Shown: piece by piece, positions 1 to 5,200 of the stretch | Layout of the letters: each line of letters starts with the position of its first letter | Position numbering within the stretch: the stretch's first letter is position 1 | Assembly (NCBI GenBank): GCA_905214855.1 | Contig: CAJMNU010000115.1 | Coordinates: 1-5,200 of the forward strand | Reading direction: 5' to 3' | DNA from: an uncultured bacterium | Lineage (GTDB): Bacteria > Bacillota > Clostridia > Lachnospirales > Lachnospiraceae | DNA: 5,200 nucleotides | The notes under the pieces: generated by a model | What the model was told of the DNA's origin: nothing | The model's input: the letters and a program-made list of their open reading frames with translations, nothing else | Databases searched by the model: none | Made by a program: the position numbers and the translations under genes

Positions 1-572
1 GTCTTTTAAAAGAAGAGATCCCAGTTGCAGTTGCGGAATTTGAACAGCAGTATCTTCTTGCATTCACAGCAGCATTATATACTATGGGAGTGAATGCGAT
101 CTTGGTAAAACAGGGAGAGACAGCTACAACAGTACAGCTTCCGGAACTGGTAAGAAGACCAAAACCTGAGGATCTTCCAGAAGGAAAACAGTTGATCGAG
201 AATCCAGAGCTGCATTTAACTGCTTTATATTATATGCAGGAATTTATGAGAAAACCAAATGATCCAAAAGATCCGAAGTTTTTAGAGCTTCAGGAAGAAA
301 TTATGGCAAATTTTGGAAAAGGAAAATATATTTTTGCAATTTCAGCAGAAGATCATACCAGTATGCCTTTGATCAAACTGGATAAGGAAAAAGAGGATCT
401 GTTCCAACCAGTATTTACAGATATTCTGGAATTCCAGAGATTTAATCAGGAGAAAAAACTGAGTCCGATCATTATTGATGCAGAAAAGATTCCGCAGTTT
501 GTTGCGAAAGAGGCTGTGGGAGTGCTGATCAATCCGACTGGTGTAAAATTGCCATTGACAGTAAAGCGATAA
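1..572 (+). CDS. SseB family protein, 3' part (5' end outside window)
   Basis: The reading frame is open from position 3 with no stop up to the TAA at 570-572, giving at least 189 residues. The ATG at 84 is therefore an internal methionine and not the start. Residues encoded from about 330 to 560 form a typical SseB domain: a hydrophobic strand (YIFAISAEDHTSMPLIKL), then PVFTDILEFQRF, then SPIIIDAEKIPQFV, ending in GVLINPTGVKLPL. The part before it (GVNAILVKQGE, near 84-116) looks like the last strand of a first copy of the same fold, which suggests a two-domain protein of the E. coli SseB kind (about 258 residues). Its molecular role is poorly known; E. coli sseB was named for enhanced serine sensitivity. 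This is not the Salmonella SPI-2 translocon protein of the same name. It has no signal peptide in the visible part and is probably cytosolic. Its stop lies one base before the nfo start. Confidence 0.72.
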   Translation, partial: LLKEEIPVAVAEFEQQYLLAFTAALYTMGVNAILVKQGETATTVQLPELVRRPKPEDLPEGKQLIENPELHLTALYYMQEFMRKPNDPKDPKFLELQEEIMANFGKGKYIFAISAEDHTSMPLIKLDKEKEDLFQPVFTDILEFQRFNQEKKLSPIIIDAEKIPQFVAKEAVGVLINPTGVKLPLTVKR

Positions 573-573
573 A

Positions 574-1428
574 ATGGAAATGATAATCGGGGCGCATATG
601 TCGATTGCGAAAGGTCTGGAGAAAGCAGCAGAAAATACGGTTCGTATTAAAGCTAATACCATGCAAATTTTTAGCCGCAATCCAAGAGGATCTGGATATA
701 AGTCGTACAGTGCAAAAGAGATGGACAGATTTCAAGACATCCGAAAAAAATATGCATTTGGACCAATTTTGGCACATGCACCATATACAATGAATCTGGC
801 AAGTGATACAGAGCGTGTCTATGAGTTTGCATGTCAAGTGATCCGTGAAGATATTGCAAGGATGGATGCAATGGGGATTGAAAATCTGGTGTTTCATCCG
901 GGAAGTCATACGGGGATAGGCATAGAAAAAGGAATCCAGAATATTGTATCTGGACTCAATCAGGCGATGACAGGGAAAGAAAAAATCATGGTTCTTTTGG
1001 AGACTATGTCAGGTAAGGGTACAGAGATTGGTGCTACGTTTGAAGAATTGAGGCAGATTCGGGAACAATGCATATATCCAGAGCGCATTGGTGTATGTTT
1101 GGATACCTGTCATGTTTTTTCAGCCGGATATGATATTGTACATGATCTGGATGGTGTGTTGGAAGAGTTTGATCGGATCCTTGGGCTGGATATTCTGAAA
1201 GCGATTCATTTGAATGACAGTTTGATGACATATCATTCACATAAAGACCGTCATGCAGCGATTGGAAAAGGTGAGATTGGAAAAGATGCACTCCTTAGAG
1301 TACTCTCTCATCCAGCTTTAAGGAAACTTCCATTTTATCTGGAGACGCCTTTGGATGATGATGGACATGGAGAAGAAATTGCTATGTTGTTGAGTGAAAT
1401 TCGTGAGTGCAAACAAGAATTCACATAA
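574..1428 (+). CDS. nfo: Endonuclease IV (deoxyribonuclease IV, AP endonuclease)
   Basis: This is a 284-residue cytosolic DNA-repair enzyme of the AP endonuclease 2 family, which cuts 5' of abasic sites and removes blocked 3' ends in base-excision repair. The length is normal for the family (E. coli Nfo is 285). All nine residues matching the three-zinc site are visible: His68 (LAHAPY), His108 (VFHPGSH), Glu143 (LLETMSG), Asp177 and His180 (CLDTCHVFSAGYD), His212 (IHLNDS), Asp225 and His227 (KDRHAAIGKGEIG) and Glu257 (YLETP). The N-terminal IGAHMSIAKG and QIFSRNPRG motifs are also family hallmarks, so the enzyme should be active. Start choice is uncertain: ATG 574 gives MEMIIGAH and ATG 580 gives MIIGAH. 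Neither has a clear Shine-Dalgarno sequence. Because the upstream stop ends at 572, re-initiation by ribosomes finishing the SseB gene is likely. Identification is very secure. Confidence 0.96.
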   Translation: MEMIIGAHMSIAKGLEKAAENTVRIKANTMQIFSRNPRGSGYKSYSAKEMDRFQDIRKKYAFGPILAHAPYTMNLASDTERVYEFACQVIREDIARMDAMGIENLVFHPGSHTGIGIEKGIQNIVSGLNQAMTGKEKIMVLLETMSGKGTEIGATFEELRQIREQCIYPERIGVCLDTCHVFSAGYDIVHDLDGVLEEFDRILGLDILKAIHLNDSLMTYHSHKDRHAAIGKGEIGKDALLRVLSHPALRKLPFYLETPLDDDGHGEEIAMLLSEIRECKQEFT

Positions 1429-1475
1429 AAGAAGATGAAATATGAAAAAAGGGGCTGTGGAAAAAAGATAGTCCC

Positions 1476-1539
1476 ATACAAAATAAGGACTGAGGGTTCA
1501 TAAAAGTTGTGATGTGAGCCCAAGGTCCTTATTTTGTAT
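1476..1539. terminator. Bidirectional intrinsic terminator between nfo and tetR
   Basis: A perfect 15-bp inverted repeat (1476-1490 ATACAAAATAAGGAC, 1525-1539 GTCCTTATTTTGTAT) encloses a second stem of about 9 bp with two G-T pairs (1494-1502 with 1513-1521, GGGTTCA against TGAGCCC at its base) and a loop of 10. Read on either strand, the GGAC/GTCC core is followed by the T-rich run TTATTTTGTAT, the usual form of a two-way terminator with pairing A and U tracts. On the - strand a further TCTTTTTT lies at 1461-1468. It sits between the convergent ends of nfo (1428) and the tetR gene (1566) and probably ends both transcripts. Termination itself is inferred; the hairpin is seen directly. Confidence 0.75.
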
Positions 1540-1540
1540 T

Positions 1541-1561
1541 ATCCTTTGGCAAGGAAAGGAT
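1541..1561. repeat. Small hairpin just downstream of tetR
   Basis: ATCCTTT (1541-1547) and AAAGGAT (1555-1561) form a perfect 7-bp stem with a 7-base loop. It lies four bases beyond the tetR stop codon (CTA on this strand at 1566-1568). It has no T tract of its own, so it is more likely a 3' end structure protecting the tetR message, or chance, than a separate terminator. Confidence 0.35.
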
Positions 1562-1565
1562 GTTA

Positions 1566-2141
1566 CTATTGAATTGCCCTGATTCCGTCAAGAACCATTT
1601 TTTCTGAAAGTTCAGCCAGTTCAGATGGACTTTCTTTCATTCCAGACTGAAGCCAGTATTGGGCAACACCAATACATCCAGATACAATAAAATAATAGTA
1701 AGGATCTAAAATTTTTGGGTCTTCATGATGGAACGCTGTCATCCAATTGTGGAAACAGTGATCATGGACGATTTGTTTGAGACGTGCCAGAAAATTCAAG
1801 TCTCCATTGTCTCCCAGAAGTACTTCCAAAATATCTTGGTTTTCTTGAAGAAGTTGGTAGATTTCTAGAAACACTAAGGATGGTTTGTCTTTCAGTTCAG
1901 TTGGAGAATACAGACTAAGAGCACTCCTCAGGCTTTTGAGAAGTTCTTCTTCAATTTGCTCCAAAAGATCAAATACATCTTTATAGTGAAGATAAAAAGT
2001 TCCCCGATTTAAATCAGCAAGTTCAGATATTTCTCGCACAGAAATATCCTGTATTTTTTTCTTTTTCATGAGTTCAACAAGACATTTTCGGTAAAGTGCT
2101 CTTGTCTTTCTGACTCTTCGATCCATTGGCTTTTCGTTCAT
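1566..2141 (-). CDS. TetR/AcrR family transcriptional repressor
   Basis: This is a 191-residue ligand-responsive DNA-binding protein of normal TetR length, cytosolic and acting as a dimer. The N-terminal DNA-binding domain (about residues 8-55) is clear: DRRVRKTRALYRKCLVELM as helix 1, then the helix-turn-helix ISVREISELADLNRGTFYLHYKD (about 33-55). The C-terminal half (about 75-191) is a helical ligand and dimer domain. Its YYYFIVSGCIGVAQYWLQSG (148-167) followed by PSELAELSEKM is typical of the DhaS-like TetR group with this C-terminal type. The start at 2139-2141 is supported by AAGGGGG (2151-2157 on the - strand) with 9 bases to the ATG; Met6 is a weaker alternative. It is transcribed divergently from the MMPL pump, the usual arrangement for a local repressor of pump and self. 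Its ligand cannot be inferred. No defects are seen. Confidence 0.93.
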   Translation of the reverse strand: MNEKPMDRRVRKTRALYRKCLVELMKKKKIQDISVREISELADLNRGTFYLHYKDVFDLLEQIEEELLKSLRSALSLYSPTELKDKPSLVFLEIYQLLQENQDILEVLLGDNGDLNFLARLKQIVHDHCFHNWMTAFHHEDPKILDPYYYFIVSGCIGVAQYWLQSGMKESPSELAELSEKMVLDGIRAIQ

Positions 2142-2150
2142 AATAGATAT

Positions 2151-2157
2151 CCCCCTT
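2151..2157 (-). promoter_or_regulatory. Ribosome binding site of tetR
   Basis: On the - strand the sequence reads AAGGGGG and then 9 bases to the ATG at 2141. It fixes the start at Met1 rather than Met6 of the repressor. Confidence 0.75.
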
Positions 2158-2174
2158 CATTTTCCATTGAATAT

Positions 2175-2203
2175 ATTGTACAAAATGCTTGATTTTGCTT
2201 TAA
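2175..2203 (-). promoter_or_regulatory. Candidate tetR promoter
   Basis: On the - strand a TACAAT box (+ strand 2175-2180) lies 17 bp from a weak TTAAAG box (2198-2203). The -10 matches the consensus at 5 of 6 positions, the -35 at 3 of 6. A start near 2168 would leave a leader of about 27 bases containing the ribosome binding site. The 17-bp spacer is exactly the palindrome at 2181-2197, which fits autorepression. No other pair on this strand of the gap looks better, but the -35 is poor. Confidence 0.4.
2181..2197. promoter_or_regulatory. Operator-like palindrome O1 in the tetR promoter spacer
   Basis: CAAAATGCTTGATTTTG has perfect 6-bp arms (CAAAAT/ATTTTG) around 5 bases, the size and form of a TetR-family operator. 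It fills the spacer of the candidate tetR promoter. Part of it (ACAAAATGCT, 2180-2189) is repeated at 2210-2219, exactly 30 bp away, and a diverged copy follows at 2219-2237. Binding by the neighbouring repressor is inferred from position and symmetry only. Confidence 0.4.
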
Positions 2204-2218
2204 AAACAAACAAAATGC

Positions 2219-2237
2219 TATAAAATGTTGATTTATA
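2219..2237. promoter_or_regulatory. Operator-like palindrome O2 in the divergent region
   Basis: TATAAAATGTTGATTTATA has perfect 6-bp arms (TATAAA/TTTATA) around 7 bases. Its core AAAATGTTGATTT matches O1 (AAAATGCTTGATTT) with a one-base gap, so the two sites look related. The centres are 39 bp apart. It lies upstream of both candidate promoters. AT richness makes chance palindromes common here, so the shared core is the better evidence. Confidence 0.33.
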
Positions 2238-2269
2238 AACTAAAAAAATAAGATTGCCTATTGTATTTC

Positions 2270-2299
2270 TCAACACTTATTAGTAATATCAATTATAAT
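2270..2299 (+). promoter_or_regulatory. Candidate promoter of the MMPL pump operon
   Basis: A perfect TATAAT -10 box (2294-2299) is preceded at 18 bp by TCAACA (2270-2275), which matches 4 of 6 of the -35 consensus. Transcription would begin near 2306, about 50 bases before the pump ATG. The spacer contains an 11-bp palindrome, TATTAGTAATA (2278-2288), which could be a repressor contact site. No competing -10 of this quality lies closer to the gene. Confidence 0.5.
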
Positions 2300-2343
2300 C
2301 AATAAATTAACAATAGTCAATAAATTAACTTGAATTTATTAAC
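2299..2343. repeat. Direct and inverted repeats in the pump leader
   Basis: The 13-mer TCAATAAATTAAC occurs at 2299-2311 and again at 2317-2329, an exact repeat with an 18-bp period. The second copy also pairs with a downstream inverted arm: AATAAATT (2319-2326) and AATTTATT (2333-2340) with a 6-base loop. TTAAC occurs three times (2307, 2325, 2339). The cluster lies between the candidate start of transcription and the ribosome binding site. It could bind a regulator or form a weak RNA hairpin just before the AGGAG. Confidence 0.5.
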
Positions 2344-2348
2344 AGGAG
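2344..2348 (+). promoter_or_regulatory. Ribosome binding site of the MMPL gene
   Basis: AGGAG lies 9 bases before the ATG at 2358. It supports this start and hence the unusual charged N-terminal extension of the pump. Confidence 0.75.
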
Positions 2349-2357
2349 AGTGAGACG

Positions 2358-4565
2358 ATGGGAAAGAAAAACAGCATGCGTGTCAAAAGAAAAATAAATT
2401 GGAAGTGGAAAAAAAGGGAGGATAGAGAAGAAGGGGAAGGCGGAGGCATTGGTCTGTTGATTGCAGAGTTTATTATTATACACTGCAAAAAAATAGAAAA
2501 AATTTTTGTTTTTTTAATGCTTTTGTCCTTGTTTTGTATTCCTTTTGTAAAAATCAATTATGATCTGACAGCATATCTTCCTGATTCCGTTCAATCCAAG
2601 GCAGGGATTGATCTGATGACAGAAGAGTTTGGATATCCTGGAACAGCCAGAGTCATGATAGATGATGTCAATATTTATGAGGCGAAAGAATACAAAGATC
2701 GTTTAGAAGCTGTAGACGGTGTTGATTCTGTTTTGTGGTGTGATTCTATGATCGATCTGACAGGTCCAGAAGAGTTTATTGATTATGATAAAATCAAAGA
2801 TTATTATAAGGACAGATCAGCAGTTATGAATGTCACATTTGTAGAAGGAGATACCAGCCAGAGGACTTCTAAGGCGATTGATGAGATGAAAGCCATTGCA
2901 GGGGATAAGGGATATTTTGTCGGGATGGCAGTACAGAATAAATCCTTGGCAGAGAATGTGACATCTGAGATGACAATGATCTTAGGAATTGCTGTTATCA
3001 TTATTTTTCTCATACTTTGTTTGACCACAACATCTTGGATGGAACCTATCTTATTTTTGATTGTTATGATGATGGCAGTGGTGCTGAATAAAGGAACGGA
3101 TATTTTTTTGGGAGAGATCTCCTTCCTGACAAATAGTGTATCTTCTGTATTGCAGTTGGCATGTTCTATGGACTATTCTATCTTTTTGCTCCATGCATTC
3201 ACAAGAGAGAAGAAAAAAGGTTTGGATCAGGAAACGGCTTTAAAAAATGCAGTTCAAGAGGCGATCAATTCTATTCTTTCCAGTAGTTTGACAACAATTG
3301 TAGGATTTATTGTATTGGCTGTGATGAAGTTTAAGATTGGATTTGACATGGGAATTGTTCTGGCAAAAGGAATTGTCCTTAGTTTGATTTCCGTTATTTT
3401 CTTTATGCCAGCTATTTTACTCCGAATGTCAAAAATAATTGAAAAAACATCCCATCGTTCGTTTCTTCCTGGCTTTAAGAGAACCAGCAAATTAATTTAT
3501 CATTGCAGAGGAATTGTTTTGGTTATAGTACTCGTCCTTGCATACCCATCTTACACGGCACAGACAATGAATACGTTTTTATACGGAAACGATGCTGTAG
3601 GAGCAGCAGAAGGAACGCAGATCTACAAGGATGAACAGATCATCAATGCAAAGTTTGGACGCAGCAATATGATGATGCTGATTCTTCCGAATACCTCTCT
3701 TGTAAAAGAAAAGGAGATGGCAGCCGAATTAAAAGAACTTCCATATGTACAGTCTGTTACCTCTCTTGCAGATACTATGCCTGTTGGAATACCAGAGGAA
3801 TTCCTTCCTGAAAGTCTTACAGGTCTGCTTCACACAGATGATTATGCCAGAATTCTTCTTTATGTGAGAAGTAAGGGAGAAAGTGAATTGGCGTATCAGG
3901 CAAGTGATGAGATTATGGAGATTTTGAAGTCATACTATCCGCAGGATTCGTATCTAGTTGGTGCGACACCTTCTACACAGGATATTGAGACAACGATCAC
4001 AAAAGATTATAGTTTAGTTAATGTGTTGTCTTTGATTGGAGTATTTTTAGTAGTGTTGCTTTCTTTCAAATCTGTGACAGTTCCTGTATTGGTTATGATC
4101 CCGATTGAAGTGGCAATTTTTATCAATATGGCAATCCCATATTTAAAGGGAGAGATCATGATTTATATGGGATACATCATTGTAAGTTGTATTCAGCTTG
4201 GAGCAACTGTAGATTACTCTATTTTGCTGACAAATAATTATATCTCCAGCAGAAGGACTATGGAGAAAAAGGAAGCAGTACTTACAGCACTTCAGATGAG
4301 CATACCAGCGATCATCACATCTGGAAGTATTCTTACATCTGTTGGGTATATTCTTTATGGAGTTTCGACTATATCTGCAATTGGAGATATGGGACATTTA
4401 ATAGGAAGAGGAGCAGCACTCAGTATGGTTTTAGTAACTTCCGTGCTGCCAGCACTTTTGGTATGTGCAGATCAGTGGGTGATGAGTCCATTGGCACAGC
4501 GTATGAAACAGCGTAAGAAAGCATTGATTGAACAGCTTCATGCCGAGGGAAAGGAGAATAAATAA
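2358..4565 (+). CDS. MMPL/RND family membrane transporter
   Basis: This is a 735-residue polytopic efflux protein, probably driven by the proton gradient, in the cytoplasmic membrane. The sequence shows the duplicated RND plan: one membrane helix (about 48-64), a large outer domain (65-205), five helices (about 206-355), helix 7 (about 384-399), a second outer domain (400-550) and five more helices (about 552-704), 12 in all. The Asp-Tyr pairs of MMPL proton relay are present in both halves: Asp272-Tyr273 in helix 4 (CSMDYSIFLL) and Asp619-Tyr620 in helix 10 (ATVDYSILLT). NYDLTAYLPD (67-76) and FGYPGTA (91-97) after helix 1, with FGRSN (433-437) in the second half, are family-like. Residues 1-31 are unusual: 10 Lys/Arg in the first 20, then an acidic-glycine stretch. 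It is divergent from the TetR gene and leads the operon with the exported protein at 4567. Relatives move lipids, fatty acids or drugs; the substrate here is unknown. Confidence 0.93.
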   Translation: MGKKNSMRVKRKINWKWKKREDREEGEGGGIGLLIAEFIIIHCKKIEKIFVFLMLLSLFCIPFVKINYDLTAYLPDSVQSKAGIDLMTEEFGYPGTARVMIDDVNIYEAKEYKDRLEAVDGVDSVLWCDSMIDLTGPEEFIDYDKIKDYYKDRSAVMNVTFVEGDTSQRTSKAIDEMKAIAGDKGYFVGMAVQNKSLAENVTSEMTMILGIAVIIIFLILCLTTTSWMEPILFLIVMMMAVVLNKGTDIFLGEISFLTNSVSSVLQLACSMDYSIFLLHAFTREKKKGLDQETALKNAVQEAINSILSSSLTTIVGFIVLAVMKFKIGFDMGIVLAKGIVLSLISVIFFMPAILLRMSKIIEKTSHRSFLPGFKRTSKLIYHCRGIVLVIVLVLAYPSYTAQTMNTFLYGNDAVGAAEGTQIYKDEQIINAKFGRSNMMMLILPNTSLVKEKEMAAELKELPYVQSVTSLADTMPVGIPEEFLPESLTGLLHTDDYARILLYVRSKGESELAYQASDEIMEILKSYYPQDSYLVGATPSTQDIETTITKDYSLVNVLSLIGVFLVVLLSFKSVTVPVLVMIPIEVAIFINMAIPYLKGEIMIYMGYIIVSCIQLGATVDYSILLTNNYISSRRTMEKKEAVLTALQMSIPAIITSGSILTSVGYILYGVSTISAIGDMGHLIGRGAALSMVLVTSVLPALLVCADQWVMSPLAQRMKQRKKALIEQLHAEGKENK
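2442..2459 (+). promoter_or_regulatory. Possible internal ribosome binding site and start in the MMPL gene
   Basis: GGAGG at 2442-2446 precedes in-frame CTG (2454, codon 33) by 7 bases and TTG (2457, codon 34) by 10 bases. Starting there would give a pump with about 14 residues before helix 1, the usual MMPL layout, and would drop the charged extension. The GGAGG may simply be part of the surrounding purine-rich run (2401-2440 has only two pyrimidines), so this is a suggestion only. Confidence 0.25.
4550..4556 (+). promoter_or_regulatory. Ribosome binding site of the exported protein gene
   Basis: AAAGGAG lies inside the last codons of the MMPL gene, 10 bases before the ATG at 4567. It fixes that start and shows that translation of the two genes is linked. 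Confidence 0.75.
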
Positions 4566-4566
4566 G

Positions 4567-4647
4567 ATGAAAAAAGGAAAAAGAATGATTGCTGGATGTC
4601 TCCTGGTTTCCATGGCAGTTGTCAATGTTACAGGAACCGCACTGGCA
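4567..4647 (+). other. Signal peptide coding segment of the exported protein
   Basis: Residues 1-27 show a basic n-region (MKKGKR), a hydrophobic core (MIAGCLLVSMAVVNVTG) and an AxA-type end (ALA) followed by AAP. The shape fits signal peptidase I. A Cys at residue 11 after IAG resembles a lipobox but comes too early, before the hydrophobic core. Confidence 0.75.
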
Positions 4648-5200
4648 GCAGCCCCGAAACCGGAAGTGGATGAAACCATGTATGTAAATTTGGATTATTA
4701 TGGTGAAAAAGAAAAAGTAAATGTTGTAAAACATTACCGTCTTAATGGGGCAACACAGATTGAGGATTATGGTGACTATGAGAAAGTTACCAACATGGTA
4801 AATCAGGTTGTGCCAATACAGGAAGCAGGAAAGGTGACATGGAATTTTGAAGAACCTTTGGATTCTTTCTATTATGAGGCAGCTATGAAAACAGAATCTA
4901 TAGAGCTTCCTTGGAATCTGGATGTAGAATATAAATATAATGGAAAACCAGCAACACCACAGGAATTGGCAGGAAAAGCTGGTATGATGACAATTCATAT
5001 CAATGCAATACCAAATGAAAAGGCAAAAGAGTATGAGCAGAATAATATGCTGTTAGCAATTGTGATACCAGTGGATACTTCGGTATGTTATAGTGTAGAT
5101 GCGCCGGGAGCACAGATCCAGTCCATAGGAGATACCTCTCTTGTGGTTTTTACCGCACTTCCAGGAGAAGACGGAGAGTTTACAGTGACGGTCGGAAGTG
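4567..5200 (+). CDS. Exported protein of unknown function, 5' part (runs off right edge)
   Basis: An open frame starts at ATG 4567 and continues for 211 codons to the window end without a stop. The start has a good AAAGGAG. The N-terminus is a clear Sec signal peptide: MKKGKR, a hydrophobic core (about 7-24) and ALA (25-27) before AAPKPEVDE, so cleavage is likely after residue 27 or 29. The mature part is mixed strand-like and acidic: MYVNLDYYGEKEKVNVVKHY, then a segment with LPWNLDVEYKYNGKPATPQELAGKAG, then MTIHINAIPNE and LLAIVIPVDTS. This looks like beta-sandwich material from an extracytoplasmic domain, but I do not recognise the family. No membrane helix appears in the visible part; one may follow beyond the edge. 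It begins one base after the pump's stop, so it is probably co-translated with the pump and may work with it outside the membrane. That role is inferred from context only. Confidence 0.85.
   Translation, partial: MKKGKRMIAGCLLVSMAVVNVTGTALAAAPKPEVDETMYVNLDYYGEKEKVNVVKHYRLNGATQIEDYGDYEKVTNMVNQVVPIQEAGKVTWNFEEPLDSFYYEAAMKTESIELPWNLDVEYKYNGKPATPQELAGKAGMMTIHINAIPNEKAKEYEQNNMLLAIVIPVDTSVCYSVDAPGAQIQSIGDTSLVVFTALPGEDGEFTVTVGS

Noticed and set aside
84..572. ATG at 84 as a true start of a 162-residue protein
   Set aside because: The frame stays open to the left edge and the residues before it fit the end of a first SseB-like domain. There is no ribosome binding site before 84.
1435..1503. Short 22-codon frame after nfo (MKYEKRGCGKKIVPYKIRTE...)
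   Set aside because: It runs into the terminator stem, lacks a convincing ribosome binding site and resembles no known peptide. It is probably chance.
2236..2242. TAGTTTA on the - strand, similar to a short motif I recall being reported for the FarR regulator
   Set aside because: A 7-base AT-rich match in a region this AT-rich is expected by chance, and my recollection of the motif is not certain enough to use.
2142..2357. Riboswitch, small RNA or CRISPR-like array in the divergent gap
   Set aside because: The repeats are short and AT-only, there is no GC-containing aptamer fold or terminator before the pump gene, and there are too few repeat units with no spacers of regular size.
4588..4599. 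Lipobox-like IAGC in the exported protein, suggesting a lipoprotein
   Set aside because: The Cys is at residue 11, directly after the basic n-region, and the hydrophobic core follows it. A lipobox should come after the core. The ALA-AA end fits signal peptidase I better.
4420..4998. Long - strand open frames opposite the pump end and the exported protein gene
   Set aside because: They overlap well-supported + strand genes, are rich in Cys, His and Phe as expected for antisense of AT-rich coding DNA, and have no start signal.
1..5200. tRNA or rRNA genes, or a complete insertion sequence
   Set aside because: No cloverleaf, rRNA segment or transposase-like frame was found on either strand by reading.

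Overview
The window reads as low-GC Firmicutes chromosome, most likely a gut clostridium of the Lachnospiraceae type. This is inferred from AT-rich coding sequence, AGGAG-type ribosome binding sites, AT-rich promoter regions and the style of the proteins; no marker gene fixes the taxon.

Layout. (1) Positions 1-572 hold the 3' part of an SseB-family gene that runs in from the left edge. It is followed after a single base by a complete nfo gene for endonuclease IV (574-1428), with all nine expected zinc ligands present. These two + strand genes look translationally coupled. (2) Positions 1429-1565 are a short convergent gap dominated by a strong two-stage hairpin (1476-1539) that probably terminates transcription from both sides. 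(3) Positions 1566-2141, on the - strand, encode a TetR/AcrR repressor. (4) Positions 2142-2357 are a 216-bp, very AT-rich divergent control region. It carries candidate promoters in both directions, two operator-like palindromes near the tetR promoter and a repeat cluster in the leader of the pump gene. (5) Positions 2358-4565 encode a complete 735-residue MMPL/RND-type membrane transporter with both proton-relay Asp-Tyr pairs. (6) From 4567 to the right edge runs a gene that is open at its 3' end. It encodes an exported protein of unknown function with a clear signal peptide, starts one base after the pump's stop codon, and has its ribosome binding site inside the end of the pump gene.

How the parts fit. 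The left pair is ordinary housekeeping: base-excision repair plus a poorly understood SseB protein. The right part is a self-contained efflux module: a TetR repressor facing an MMPL pump, which is co-translated with an extracytoplasmic partner. The layout resembles known TetR-MMPL pairs such as FarR-FarE of Staphylococcus aureus, but the substrate cannot be read from sequence. The least explained items are the exported partner, the unusual charged N-terminal extension of the pump with a possible second start behind it, and the repeat architecture of the divergent promoter region.
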